Shown here: positions 29,097 through 41,699 of the stretch, one piece after another
Layout: each line of letters opens with the position of its first letter
Position numbering within the stretch: position 1 is the stretch's first letter
Assembly (NCBI GenBank): GCA_963556695.1
Contig: CAUWAG010000003.1
Coordinates: 1,984,001-2,048,000, forward strand
DNA: 64,000 bases
Source: Anthostomella pinea
Lineage: Eukaryota > Ascomycota > Sordariomycetes > Xylariales > Xylariaceae
Direction: 5' to 3'
Notes under the pieces: generated by a model
The model's input: only the letters and a program-made list of their open reading frames with translations
What the model was told of the DNA's origin: nothing
Databases searched by the model: none
Made by a program: the position numbers and the translations under genes

Positions 29097-30788
29097 TCTA
29101 CATCTACTCCTACCGCTATTCTGTAGCGGAATATGCTCGATTCTTTAACCCGAGGGAGCCCGCCTGGAGGAGCCATGAAAGACACCTGTTCGATGTGTTG
29201 AGTACAACATAGACACATCATCTTACCAACCTCGTCATGACTTACGGGGATGTACTTGCTCTTATGTGGCCCCAACATTGGGGGATCTCACATCTCTTCT
29301 CAAGCAAGAGAAAGTCCCAGTCATATCCATCGATGGGGAGGGACTATCGCTCGTCGAGGCTCTCGAGAAGAAAATATTTAAGCTAAGGGTCTTCAATTCG
29401 AAGGCACCAGAGAGCCTGGCTGGATATGTTGCATTCTCCTATGTGTGGTCTGATGGAATGGGCAGCACCACCGAAAAGGGTCTACCGACCTGTCTTGTCG
29501 CCAACCTTTTCGAGAGAGCGTATGCTCTTGGCATCAGTCACTTATGGATCGACTCTCTCTGCGCCCCTAACGAGAATGAAGCCCGCGTTCAGGCTATGGT
29601 ATTGATAAATGCGACGTACAAAGAATCTGCTGTCACGGTTGTTCTAGACTCCCATATTCGACAAAAGCGTTTTGACGATCTCTCAACCCCTCTGGAGATT
29701 ATCCTTCTGAATTTGGTGACATCCCTTGGATGCAACGCCTTTGGACTCTCCCCGAGGCAGTCCTACCTCGCCGCCTAGTATTTCAGTTCCAGAACACCCT
29801 TGCAAGCGCGACGGACATCTACGATGCCATCATCGGTCGCGCTCAACATGTCTTCAACCCAGTCATACAAAACCTGTCCATCGAGGTATTTAGAATCCTC
29901 AAAAGAAGCGAAATCTTGCCACTCGAGTTCGGAAGAGGGTTGGATCTCCCTGATTTGCTACACATGATTCGGCCGCGAACCACCTTGTGACAATCAGGCC
30001 TGCAGCTGCGCTGGTCAGGGCTGATGGGATGAAATATCTAGATTCAACGATATCTAAGGAAGAAGAGGCAAGGTCGGAAGAGAACGGGGAAGCTCGGGGT
30101 ATATATGTACATAAATATGTGGAGGTATTATGTAATACCGTAACACACCTCAAGAGCAAGTGACGAAGTCGTGGCCATCGCCGACCTCCTCAGCCTCGAC
30201 GTCAGGCCTCTGCTCGCTGTCAAGGGGGATCTTGAGCAACAACGAGCACTATTCTTCCACAACCTTGGACGCATTCCGAGTGACATTATTTTCACATCGT
30301 CTCCTCGTATGACATCTCCTGGTTTCCGCTGGGGCCCTCTGTCATTTCTCGCAGACGACGACGTACCTGATCGCGCCGACGCCTGTTCTACTGGGACCAG
30401 GGCTCGCTTCGCCCAGTGCTCCAGCACTGGCGGGCTGCGCGGGCAATACCACGTCACGCGGCTATCGCGGATAGCTTCACTAACCGATTTAGAATCGGTA
30501 ACAATTCGATGTGGAGGGACGTTCAAAAAGGTGACCCTCGCCAGTCAAGCGATTGGGACCGTCAAGTTCAATGGAATTGCGATGCTGCCCAGTAGGGAGA
30601 GCGTCCAGTCTTTGGACATTGCTGCGGCGTTGATGCATTGTGAAGACTCTCCTGTTGACATTCCGAAGTTCGAATTCAAAGCTCGGATCTTGGTTGGAGA
30701 TTGTACAGTCTGGCTGAGCAGTATGGCTAACTGCATCGATTCAAATGGCCCGTTAGACCAGAACTGTACCGAGATTACTATCCTGTAA
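29097..30788 (+). pseudogene. HET-domain (heterokaryon incompatibility) protein, broken
   Basis: HET proteins trigger cell death after fusion of unlike strains. Recognisable parts are a pre-domain GCTCSYVAP segment and the HET core YVAFSYVWSDGMGS (near 29430), HLWIDSLCAP and ATYKESAVTVVLDS. Downstream come MQRLWTLPEAVL, then AIADLLSLDV, FFHNLGRIPSDIIF and a C-terminal GGLRGQYHV region. Breaks: the extreme N-terminal part (29097-29220) is in another frame; one C appears lost at 29723-29725, shifting the frame just before the MQRLW block; and a 160-bp solo LTR with a TGA interrupts the gene at 29986. With the LTR and one duplication removed, the frame passes straight through that site. Confidence 0.82.
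29986..30145. mobile_element. Solo LTR (160 bp) inserted in the HET gene
   Basis: It starts TGTGAC and ends GTAACA (TGT...ACA), with perfect 5-bp duplications CACCT at 29981-29985 and 30146-30150. A TATATATG motif lies at about 30100. The inserted 165 bp are a multiple of three but bring a TGA (29988-29990). Confidence 0.85.
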
Positions 30789-31580
30789 AGACAGATCAGT
30801 ACTTCTACCAAGGAGGTCTCAGCCGATGACATTCTATATTTATTTCCAACGGGGATTCGGACTTCCATGGTACGTTTGAGGTAGTTCAGAAGTTCGTCGC
30901 GCAGCCGAAAAGGGCCAAACTTTCTGCAAACCTAGCTAATAGATCCTCTGTCACTCACCCCTGCGTGTATCACGGTCGTGGGTGCCCTCATCGGCACAGC
31001 GAGCAAGAGCCCTGCGCTCGGCTAGGCAGATTCACCTAGCCTCAGACGAGGTCCGCATCCTAGAAGACGAGGTAAGGTAACGAGTCTTGAGCCTCTGCTA
31101 AGAAGCCCAAGGTCAGTAGAATTATGTGGCTACGCCGGAAGTGCAGGATCAAATCAACACTTGCGGAGATTCGAAAGGGCAGAATCAACCTCGCGGCAAA
31201 CATGGAGAATGCGTGCTTGTGCGTGAAGCCCCCTTTACATACAGGTCCTCCCCCATGGATGCAGTGCTACCTCCCAACCAGCCAATCATCAACATTACAG
31301 CTGCATGGAATTAATCATTCGCCGCAGGTCAGTGGGGATAAGAACCTCGACGGAGACTTAGCACACGGTGTCCCAGAAATGGCGCGCCAGCGACATCACA
31401 AGCGACGAGGAGAATCAGCTCTCACATTATGATGTGACGTCTCCAGCCTCGGAGCCCGACTGCAGTCTCGTCCGGACGTCGACAACTCTCAACGGATCAA
31501 AAGAGTGTCTCTGAGAGAACTTACCTGGAGAACCGACACGTTCATGTGAAGACTGTCCGGAGACATGGTTCACGTCGACG
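30789..31580. other. Stretch between the HET and ankyrin relics
   Basis: No intact gene. Broken coding-like sequence is likely, but I cannot assign it. Confidence 0.4.
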
Positions 31581-32619
31581 GGCTGCATGGTAGTGGCGAG
31601 GCCTGCCTATCGGGCTGCCCTTGCAGTTGCCACACGAGGCACCATCAACGACTAACGGCCGAAGCGCTGCAAGAGCTGCTCAGATCGCTGGTTGTCGGCT
31701 ACTCGGGATGATCCTCGATACTGAAGTCATGCAACAGCTTCCGAAGCAGTCCACGTCAGCGACGTTTACCTACTGTTTCCCGCAGTCGGCGCTTATGAAG
31801 ATGATGGCGATCCGGATTGCGTCACAGGCCAAGGGTATTAACCTCAATCTCCGTGTCGCGAGGATCGTATCCGAGAGCTCGGAGATCTTCTGGCACTCGA
31901 GCGTGGAAAGGGTTTCCTTGCTTTTTGCACAGGACGAAGCCAGTCCAGCGGATGTTTCCGCCATGAAAGGCACATCGCCTCTTGGGGTGAGCATACAGTT
32001 ATAGTACCGGTGATTAGGGGGGGTGTGCTGATGGTATCTTGTTTGCCATCCAGTACGGGCAGATCGATGTTTGCAAACTGCTCCTGCACGAGGGCGCGGA
32101 TCCATATGCGGAGGGAGAGGAAATGCAAGTGCAACCTATCAATCAATCACGAGAGACAAAGGCCATCCATCACATGTTGACCCGTGTCATAAGCCCCCCT
32201 CGACGAGGCCTGGGAACGCATCCTAAGCGGGCAAGACAGCCACCACAAACAAGCTCCGCGAGCTGTTCTCCCAAGACAGCGAGACCTACTCGAAAGCAAG
32301 TCCTTCAGCCTAATCCACCGGATCGTGTTCAGACCCATCTACATGCCATGCCCCTGGACATCGTCCTCGGCATTTTTCGTAGTGATATCAACAAGATCGA
32401 CGCGGCCAACCTGGCGCAGCTGGTCCGCGCCAGGGCGTACTGGTTCGGGATGGCGCGGACTGCGCCGCGAGGCTTCACGATGGCTCGACGGTGCTGCATT
32501 TGGCTGCGGCGCATGCTGGTGTCGACGGCATGGGGTTGTTGGCGGAAGGGGACCTGAGGGGGCTGGATGTTGCGACCCTTTATGAAGCCTGTTTCAGAAC
32601 GATCGGGTGCGAGTCCTGA
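31581..32619 (+). pseudogene. Ankyrin-repeat protein relic
   Basis: Fragments in several frames fit the fungal family with a Cys-rich SGCPCSCH segment (near 31610), a helical linker and ankyrin repeats. They are ASPADVSAMKGTSPL (to about 31985), then FAIQYGQIDVCKLLLHEGAD (32040-32100), and RDGADCAARLHDGSTVLHLA (about 32447-32506) continuing to a TGA at 32617. The first two repeats are separated by about 55 bp that may be a damaged intron. The third lies in another frame, with the switch near 32425. Ankyrin proteins mediate protein binding; in fungi many are fused to incompatibility-type domains. It may have been linked to the HET gene upstream, which cannot be shown. Confidence 0.6.
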
Positions 32620-35600
32620 TGTTGCGCAGGCATTCTCGATATTGGAAACTCTGGCCCTGGAGGTGTCTTTGCCGTCGGAAATAGGGGTAAAGTTCGTTGG
32701 TTGTATCGAATCGTGGTGACTTGTCGAAGCATACCCCGATTGGTCTCCTATTCTGACGAACCTCGACCACGCCAGAACAGATAACTCCAGCAGGGTGAAT
32801 TTTCCCGAGAAACCCTTGTCTCTGGTGACTTCACGGCGTCTAATGCCCAGATAGTCAACTAGGATTCGTAAACCACTGTTCGAAAAGGGCGGAGAATGAG
32901 TCAGTTAAGATATCTCAATGACAAGAACAATATGATCGTCTGTGTCAGGATCAAAGCACTATGTCGTACCAAGCTGAGCATGCAAACTTCGAGAGAGAGA
33001 GAGAAGGACGGAGGAGCCACCGACGATCTTAGTGACTCAGATATACCCCTGAGTATGAGTGCATAGCCTAATAACGCGAGAGAATCCTGCGAACGACGAT
33101 GGCTCGCTTCTAGTTCTTTCATGCGTATATATCGTTCAAAGCAAGGAGCAAAATAGTCTGTTGCTTTGCCAAGGATGTCAACTGAACCTTCTGCATCCTT
33201 TTGCTGGTGGTACCGTGCCCTACGTCCAAGTCCAGGTTCAAACCAGGACGAGTCGTGTGACAAAGCAAAAGCAGGGGGGGTATTGCGTTGCAGCTGACGT
33301 TGGCTATATAAACGCCTGGTTTCATCTACACATCCACCTTGTGATAGGCTCGTCGAGATGCACCCAACGTTCTGGAACTTTTCGGCAGCCGGCTAAAAGC
33401 AGAGCCTGAATCTCATACCCAGCCGGCCGGGGATTGCATGGGTAGTGATATTGGCTGGCTCTACATTGACCAGCGCGGAATATGAGATATATCAAGGGCG
33501 GGCCTGGTCTTGGGTTACTCTGCAGCGGCCCCCTATTAAGGGATACAAAGTGGTCGGTCCAATCTCCCGGATCGGTTGTATGACTGAGTGCTGGCATCCA
33601 ATCACCTACCAATGGTGCCTGAGTATAAGGCAGGGTCGTAACGAAAGATCGACGATACATGACCAATCCTAGTTGGCTTTTGATGCACTCGATTCATGGC
33701 TGTGTACTTCGATGTGGAACTTTGGCCGCGCAGCTTGGATATTTAGGATCCACGACGGTCGTTGAGTAGCCCTGCGGATGCTAGGTGCGAGAGCTGTCGG
33801 CGGGATAATGAAGGATAGTTTTGTCTTGTCTACTGGTGGCGGTCTGACGACAAGTTTGGGCTGCATATTCTAGGAGACCTGTAGCAGATGGTATTAGTGT
33901 TGCGGAAGGGCGCTTTAACGTTGCATACCTCCGTACCGTATCTCGATTAAGATTGAGCAGACGGGAGCCACAGGACTTGGGAACGAACGAAGGGGATTGC
34001 CTTGTTCTCGGGCTTGATTCCCTCGACTTCCAATGCTGAGTTGGCAGTTGTTGGTTCTGAAGCTGACGTCTTGCTCGGAAGCCGTCGTATCACGATGCTA
34101 CGGCCAGGTCTCGCTCCGGCCATCGCACATCCTCACGATGAACGGATATTTCTGCTTATTTTCCGTGTGCTTGCAGACAAGCTTGGCCGCTCAACGCTCT
34201 GTGCACTAAAGCAAAACAGCAGTGCGATGATCTCACACATGATGAGATCTCCATCGATCTGGTCAGCTGGTAATGTCCAGATCAGCAGATCCCTTGCCGA
34301 AGGGAACTCCCATTGGAGTTCCGGCCAGGCGGGACGCAAAGCACGAGATCCGGGGTCTCGATGATGAAGTCATGGTGTCCTGAGATGTCGCGCTCTAGAA
34401 GGGCTAAGGCGACCTAATTCTTCTAGATTCCCTTGAACGTTAGACCAGTCCCGACTTGACCTTTTAGATCAATTGGGGTTGAATCTTCGGAACCGACAGG
34501 CTGGCACCTGATATACTAAAGACGGGAATACCGCTAGTCAGCACATATGGTGGTTCAAATTCCTTTGCTCCGGCTGGCTCGACGAGTGCGTGTGTGGTCG
34601 GCGAGTGTGGTCGGCGACGTGTGTGGGATTGGTCTCATGTCAGCGCCACTCTAGCGAAACGGCAGACTGTCTGTTTCATCAACTCCCTTCCGGTACAGTA
34701 GTACTTGTGTGTTACCTACTCCAGACTGTACAGCGGCATGGATCGCGTTCATTACCAGACTCCAAGTCAGCAGCAGATTCCCGGTCATAGCAGGTGACAC
34801 GGGATGGGGATGTAAGATGTCGCGTAACATGGTCAAGAGTACTGCAAAAGTAGGACTGGCACTGGGCAATTGCCGGGCAGCTTTGCTGGATACCCTCGAA
34901 TGCCAATCGCTTCTCCAGCCCAGGAGCTCGACTGGAGCAAGCGTGTCAACTTTCAAGATGGGGTTGGATGTCGAGGCACGAATTGGCGACCAACCAGGGG
35001 GGTGTGACAAGGGTGGCAGGGGAGACTGGAACCCCAGATTGACCCCGTAAATGGATCTGAAATTACCTTATTCGCGATAACTCTATTTGCACTCGCATAA
35101 GGAAATGTCGTTATGTCAAGCTAAAGACAGCTCGCACTTGCCCTCTGGGCCTCTGGGGTGTCTCTGAAGCTGGGGTTAGTAATAAGTGCGACTTCCATCA
35201 GCTTCAAATTAGTTACGTGGCTGTCCTGTATGTCTGCCAGAACAAAGGATGACCTTACTTGCACGAATAAGTAAGCGGGTACCCGTCGCCTAGTCCAGTG
35301 ACCAAGAACCTGTGCATACGGCAGTCAGCACTTGGGCGAGTCAAAGTCAACTTTTTGTCCACTTTTTGTCCACTTTTGGAGCAGTTGGAGGATGCGGGAA
35401 GGATTTCATTGGAGACGGGAACGGAGTCATGGAGGTGGAGGTGGAGGAGGTGGAGATGGAGATGCGAGATGGTGATCATTGATGGGGGTGATGATGGAGA
35501 AGGATGCGGGGAAGAACGAGCTCCACTGATCAACGTTGTTCACTGTACTGGACACCCTCCCGACCGTTCACTCGCGCCCATCGCGAGGGCAAGTTCAATA

Positions 35601-37100
35601 ATGTGTACTAGTACTAGATCTTTGTTGAACCGCATCGCTTGAGAGGCAGGGGAGTATTTGGGTGATGTATCATATGCTGACACACGGTTATTAGATGACC
35701 AACCACAGAGACACATTGATCATTGTGCCGTCGATATCATCAGAATTGGAAGTATGACCGGGGGATCATCAGCCGAACCACACGATGCATGGAGGAGAGA
35801 TTGACTAATACCGGATGTGGTCTCTATCACCGTTGCACATCAATAATACTACGCGCTGTGGTGTTGCTCTGGCCTTTCCCTTCTTGGCACCTTGGATGTC
35901 TAAAATTGATGATGACTTCAAGGTTCTCTGCCCAACAGAGACCTGACGAGTAACTGTGACAGAAGGGGAACAAGGTCGCCGGCTGCCCGCGAACAGACGC
36001 TGCAGCCTGCGGCTCCTCCATCGCCGTTGATCTGGCGAACAGACCCATTGTCCGGGGGACAGGGGACATGTGACAGGGATTGGAACGTCGTCCCTCGTTT
36101 CCGGACGCAGGGCCGGTCAGCAGTAAGCACCCGTACTGTGCGTACACTGTACAATACCAACTGCACCTCGAAGCGTTCGAGTCAACGAAGAAAACCGTTC
36201 GTCAGGGATGTCCACCAGGTAGTTGGCAGTGACCTAACCGTACCCCAGCTTCTGAGCTTCATGCCTCGCGTCCTCTCACCAGTCTCAGGTGGCCAGTGAG
36301 TGCCCACACACACCTACCGTAGAGGTGAGAGACTGGACAGTGGAGGCGTTTCGATGCCAACCAAGACCTGCATTAGCTCCCTCTCGGTCTCCTCACCTTC
36401 AACGTCGCGCTACTCCAGCTACTATTAGTGATAATACGGGAATAGCAGACGCCGGCGCGCCGGCGCAGCGGAATGACGGTGTACAGACGACAGATGCGTA
36501 CAGGCCACACACAGGTACTGTAGGTCATTTGTCATTGCTCCCCTCCTCCGGGTATCTGGTGACTCCCGTTAATTGGTGAGACGAAGGGATCGAGGGGAGC
36601 ATGTACAGACCTCGGCACTGCACTGCACCCTACATTATTACTGATTGGCAAGGAGACACGAGCCGAATCTGGCGCTGACGGCCAGCCGAGGGCACATGGC
36701 CATGCCCCACCCATGCCTATGTTGCTCTAGGTGTATGCAACTTCAAGCCAACAGCGCCTCGAATGCAACCCTCCCTGGCGCTGCTGCGTGCTGGCATTGG
36801 TGATTCTCGCTGCCTTCGCTAGGGTGTAGCTCCGGGCCGAGGGATTGAGATTGGAGCTGACGCCAATTATACAACGTTGGTGATTGCGAGTCGGGAGGAG
36901 AGACGCTATCGGTAAATATTGCCCAGGAATGTCAGGTATACATGATTGTGTAGGTACTTCGTGCAGGTGGTCAACCCCCCTCACAATAGGCTATTCGTAT
37001 GTACCTAGGGAGGGTATTGTACATGCAGGTAGTTGAATGACTTACACACATCCCCGGGCCACCTGCAACATCACACCGTCAAATTGCAAGTTCATCTATT
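32620..37100. other. Long gene-poor stretch
   Basis: 4.5 kb without a supportable gene. Frames are short and mutually overlapping and no domain is recognised. A GGAGGTGGA-type purine minisatellite lies at 35431-35465, and three near-copies of TTTTTGTCCAC lie around 35349-35377. Base composition is normal. Confidence 0.5.
35431..35465. repeat. GGAGGT purine-rich minisatellite
   Basis: Tandem GGAGGT/GGAGAT hexamers, about six copies. Confidence 0.75.
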
Positions 37101-37466
37101 TCTCCGTGGCCATCGACCATTGTCCATTCCCCGCCCCGGTCCCCTCCTCGTACTTCAGGTATTAAAGTGACACCCTCCCTTCCCTTCCCCAGATTCAAGC
37201 CCCGTTTCCGATTCCGTTTCCGATTGCGATTCCTCTTCCTCTTGCTTGTGGACACTAATCTCCTCTTACTACCTACCTTTGGTCGGCGCCACGCTCCACC
37301 GCAGCGTATAACCGCCGTATCTCGCCCGCTATACTAGAGAAAACACTACCTACCTCTAGTTCTGCAAGTCTGCAACGCTTCTTACAAATACAAAACCGAA
37401 CCCAGCCTTTTCCTCTCGGCCCTCTCGCCTCTCCATTTTCCATCACCCATCACACTCTTCGACAAA
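37101..37466 (+). promoter_or_regulatory. Pyrimidine-rich promoter/leader of the acetate transporter gene
   Basis: Dense CT tracts (CCTCTTCC-like) precede the ATG, typical of strongly expressed fungal genes. A GACAAAATGG start context follows. No TATA box is clear. Confidence 0.5.
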
Positions 37467-38564
37467 ATGGCGTCCATGGATCCGACCACCAACCTCGAGA
37501 AGGAGACGACGACGGGCACCGCCACGGGCTCTGTCAACGGCTCCCACAACAACAACAACCATGCCGCGTCGCAGCGCTGGGACTACGGCCACAACCCGCT
37601 CGCCCACGTCCACTCGGGCCCCGACGGCCGCCTCCCCGCCTTTGGTGGTGAGTTCCAACCCGGTCTGTGGAAGTCAAATGAGCACCGCAAGTTCGCCAAC
37701 CCGGCGCCGCTGGGCCTGTCGGCTTTCGCCTTGACCACCTTCGTCCTGTCGCTCATCAACTGCGGCGCCCGTGGCATTTCTGAGCCCAACGTCGTGCTAT
37801 CTGTCGCCTTCGGATATGGCGGTCTCGTCCAGCTCCTCGCTGGCATGTGGTGAGTGCAATTATTGACCTGCATGACATTGGCGTCTCACCCCCGTCTTCC
37901 CCCGTCTCACTGCAATTCTCAAGACCACCACGCTTCCAATTTCAGCCCCAGATCCCCATATAACGTCATGTACGAAATATCTGCCGACCATGTTGCTAAC
38001 CCACATCACAGGGAAATGGCAGTTGGCAACACCTTCGGTGCCACTGCGCTGTCCTCGTTCGGTGGCTTCTGGATCGCGTACGCCATCCTGCTCACGCCCG
38101 GATTCAACGCCCTCGGCGCGTACACCGAAGCGGCGGACGAGGCATCGGTTCTGGGCTTCTTCCTGACGGGCTGGTTCATCTTCACCTTCATTCTACTGAT
38201 CTGCACCTTGCGCTCGACCGTCATGTTCTTCCTGCTCTTCTTAACCCTTGACCTCGCCTTTCTGATGCTGGCATGCTCCGAGTTCGCCGCGTCCAACGGC
38301 GCCGCGGGTTCGAGCAAGACGCTGCAGCAGGCCGGCGGTGGCTTCGGTCTGCTGGCTGCGTTCCTGGCCTGGTACAATGCCTTTGCTGGTATTGCCGACC
38401 CCAGGTAAGCTATTTACCTCCATCTCTCCTCACGTTGCCAAGTGCCTTCGCTCAACTAATACGCGTGCAATAGCAACTCGTTCTTCCTCATCCCGGTCTT
38501 CCACTTTCCCTGGTCTGAGAAGGGCCGCGAGTCTCGTGGCAAGACTGTGCGGGAGACCGTCTAA
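37467..38564 (+). CDS. GPR1/FUN34/YaaH-family acetate/ammonium transporter
   Basis: Plasma-membrane proteins of this family (Ato, AcpA, Gpr1) move acetate or export ammonium. Three exons: 37467-37849, 38012-38404 and 38474-38564, 288 residues. The introns (162 and 69 nt) have GTGAGT and GTAAGC donors and CACAG and ATAG acceptors; a TGCTAAC branch site is clear in the first. The family signature [19 protein letters not shown] sits near residue 75. Six hydrophobic segments follow, including [20 protein letters not shown] and [16 protein letters not shown]. The N-terminal 50 residues are polar and Asn/Thr-rich and the C-terminus is short and basic ([17 protein letters not shown]). Everything looks intact. 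Confidence 0.93.
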
Positions 38565-39969
38565 GGAGACTCGGCATTCCGTCCAAGAATCAGGAAAGGG
38601 AGCAGGAAATCTCGATCCAAGTACCGACTCTCTCGGATGGGAAAATCTGGGCGGCTCAGTGATCTGCATTTTCTCTCTACTGGCAATGCGGATCAAGAGT
38701 CTGCGCGCGCGAAAAAATACCCACCTTTTTCGCCGTCCGCATATGTCCCTTGGCGTTTTCATGATATCACCTCAGCTGCTCTGGCCTGGAGCTGGCTGTT
38801 ACGACTAAATACGACAAAACACCCCAAAACTAATGGCGATGGATACCTGCGATGGATACCTTCGACGGATACGATGGATACGATGGATGTGCTTGGAGGA
38901 GTTCTGGTGTTCTGTTTCGTGCTGGCCATGTCATGCATTTGGCCTGCCGAGTGCGATGCATACCGATACAGTCGTTCGATGGACGCAGCAACGCTGCCAT
39001 CCCTCGGCCACTTAGGTAGAATCCACAACAGAGAACCCTTGGTACCAAAGTATCTTCCATTCCCACCAGTATACATGCATTGTGCCTTGCAGTTCTTGAT
39101 CGTATCCCTACAACACCCCTTCTCCCAAAACAAACCCGCTCACCTGAAATCGTGGCGCTTCGCCTCCCAGCTGCTATTGGGGCCTAACGGACAATTTCAA
39201 ACTGACAGGATGTTAGTGACAGCAAGGAAGTTCCCCGCGTTCGAAGATCAGTCCCTAACCCCACGCTACTTTAGTTATGATGCAGTGATGCCTGGGTCTC
39301 AAGAAGATCGCAATTTCGCAGCCCTATCTGACAGGCATGCCCCGTCGTAGAACGTTTTCTAGAAGACGAACCAGAAACACCTGAAACGAAACCGCGCGCG
39401 GCGCTAAGGTCGCTAGCACCACCGCCTGCTCTTTATTTTTAGACTTTTTCCTGAGCCTTGCGAGAGAATGTTAGCATTGTATCGTGAAACAATGGTGTTT
39501 ACGTCAGGTGCAGGCTTGCTCAAATGCGGTCACGCTGATGGTACCTGTTGGGCACTCGCCTCCCCCGACTTCGTTCGTTGCTTCACCACCACTAGCACCA
39601 CGCCCGCAGACAAAGGAGTCACAAGATGAAACTAGGACTCGTAAGCAGGGAAGCTGGTTCTCGGTCCCGAATGCTTAAGGTTGCGGCAGAGCTTGGATTG
39701 ATTCGAAGATCGATAACCATCTCTGAGTCTCAATTTGCTGCCCGGTTGGGAACATGAAGTCTCGGTCCCGACTCCCGAACGCCTTCTAACGCTGGGGTTG
39801 AAGTTGGGGAGTCTACGGGGCCAGTTTCATTTTTCTCTTTCCAGCGCCTAGCCCGCCCGCCGCGATCTCCTCTCCCTCTTGAAAATCCCAACATGGTTTC
39901 AGCCCCAGCATCTAGCTGTCTACGGGACAGACTAGCAGGTCGGTCCGGGTCGATCTTCTCGAAAATCGA

Positions 39970-40310
39970 AACGATGGTCCGGACCGGCGGACTGCTCTTG
40001 ACTGGGAAGCTTGAGTTGGTAGGTAGGTACACGGCACGCCGGGCGAGAGGAAGGCGCGGCTGGCCGTGTGGTACCGCTGCTTAGGTCTGTCTATTTGCTG
40101 TCGAATAGTAAGGATTACCTCGCGAGAAAGTGTCTAGCTTGCATGCCTCTGCTTATTCACCGGCGTGCCAGAACGCAGATTTAATTTGTTTCTCTTCTCT
40201 TGTCTTCTTTAACTTTTTTCCCCCTTTAACCCCCTGCCCGAGTATATCAAATCAGGAAGGATATTAGTCTAGTCCACTATTACCTCGATACCCGCGCTTT
40301 AGGTTGGTTG
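39970..40310 (+). repeat. Direct duplication, copy A
   Basis: Shares ordered blocks with 40671-41005: ACGATGGTC(C/T)GGACCGG, GACTGGGAAGC, ATTACCTCGCGAG, TCTAGCTTGCATG, TCTTGTCTTCTT and CGATACCCGCG. Divergence and small indels indicate some age. Confidence 0.8.
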
Positions 40311-40670
40311 CTTGGTTGGTTGCAGTGTTCAACATTTGAGGGTCGCAGCGACCACCAAAGTCTCCAAGGACGATGGGACGTGGCAAGCGGCTCACTAACT
40401 TATGTGTGCTAGTTACATATATTTTATATTTGTGGCTCCCGAAGCCAATTCACACCTCCGTCAGGGCGAGGGTATCAGGGCCTCCAGTTCACTCCATTCA
40501 GGACTATCAGGTCAGCGGGTTCGTTTCCCCCTACCGCTGTATATGCCAGCGTGTGGGGTGTGGGTGTCGCGGTTCCCTCTCAGCGGTGTTGAGGGTTGTG
40601 GGCAGTTGGTTGCAGCATGAGTGTGCTGGACCCCTGGAGCCTAGGCAGGTGCCCGGGTCTCAGGGGGGGA

Positions 40671-41005
40671 ACGATGGTCTGGACCGGCCTGCTTGACTGG
40701 GAAGCCTGACTGCACGGCACGCAGAGCGAGACGATGGCGCGGCCTGCTTCGTGGTGCTGCTGCTTACTGTATGTCTGTCTGTCTGTCTGTCAGCTTTGGA
40801 TATCAGGCAATAATTACCTCGCGAGCAAGTATCTAGCTTGCATGTCACTGTTCGCTGGCGTGCCAGCCGCTGCTCTGACTCTTCTCTCTTGTCTTCTTCC
40901 CCTTTCCTTTCTTTACCCCCTGCGCAAGTCTATGAAAGACAGAAAGGAAACCAGTCCAGTCCTCCTATTACCTATGTCGATACCCGCGGCACCAGGTTAG
41001 GGGTT
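40671..41005 (+). repeat. Direct duplication, copy B
   Basis: Counterpart of 39970-40310, about 360 bp downstream in the same orientation. It contains a (GTCT)n microsatellite at about 40772-40791. Confidence 0.8.
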
Positions 41006-41432
41006 TCAATGCTTCGGGCCGTCCCCTCCCTTTCCTTTAGCCCTGATCGAGCTGTTTGGGCATTCAGGGGTACGCCTGCGCAACCTACTTTATGGTCATG
41101 GTCAGGTATAGGGTTAGTGTTTCGACCCTACCTACTACCGTTCTGGGATGAATCTGCTATTTCTCTGCACGGCAAACACGAAGTCGGCATCACCATGTCG
41201 TGTCTTTGGCCGCGGGAAAACGTCGACTCTATAACCGTTCATGAGAGAGAGGAAAGCGTCGTGCTCGGATGATGGAACCGGCCGGTGAGAAATGGCCGCC
41301 CCTGGAATCGGGGGGCCTGGTGTAGTGCCGGCCGTCGATATATGGGGTTTTGCAACATAGTATCTCCCGCCGAGGTCACTCCTTCGTTTGGCTCAGCTAG
41401 GTGGCCAGGCCAGGCTAGGCTTTGCTGTCGTC

Positions 41433-41699
41433 CAGGTTAAACCCTGGCACAATGTACCTTGCAAACCATCAAAATACTTGCAAGCACACTGTTAGCAACA
41501 CACTTCAGGGTCTCGATAGCCTAGTTCACAGGGGTCACTCTAAGGGAGTGCTTAAACCCATCGTGAGAAAAGTTATGGTATATGTATATAGGAAGTTGTG
41601 AATGTAAAAAGATCTCTACCTGGCTGCGACGTTTTGGAATGCCTGTCATGTAACTTATCGGTGCGGACGTGATTTTACATGTTTTCAGGGTTTAACCTG
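41433..41699. repeat. Inverted-repeat-bounded 267-bp unit
   Basis: CAGGTTAAACCCTG at 41433-41446 is matched by its exact reverse complement at 41686-41699. I find no convincing target duplication, so a MITE is only one possibility. Confidence 0.35.

Noticed and set aside
36000..36300. Possible coding stretch on both strands near the acetate transporter
   Set aside because: Opposed frames of similar length, with no motif or splice pattern.
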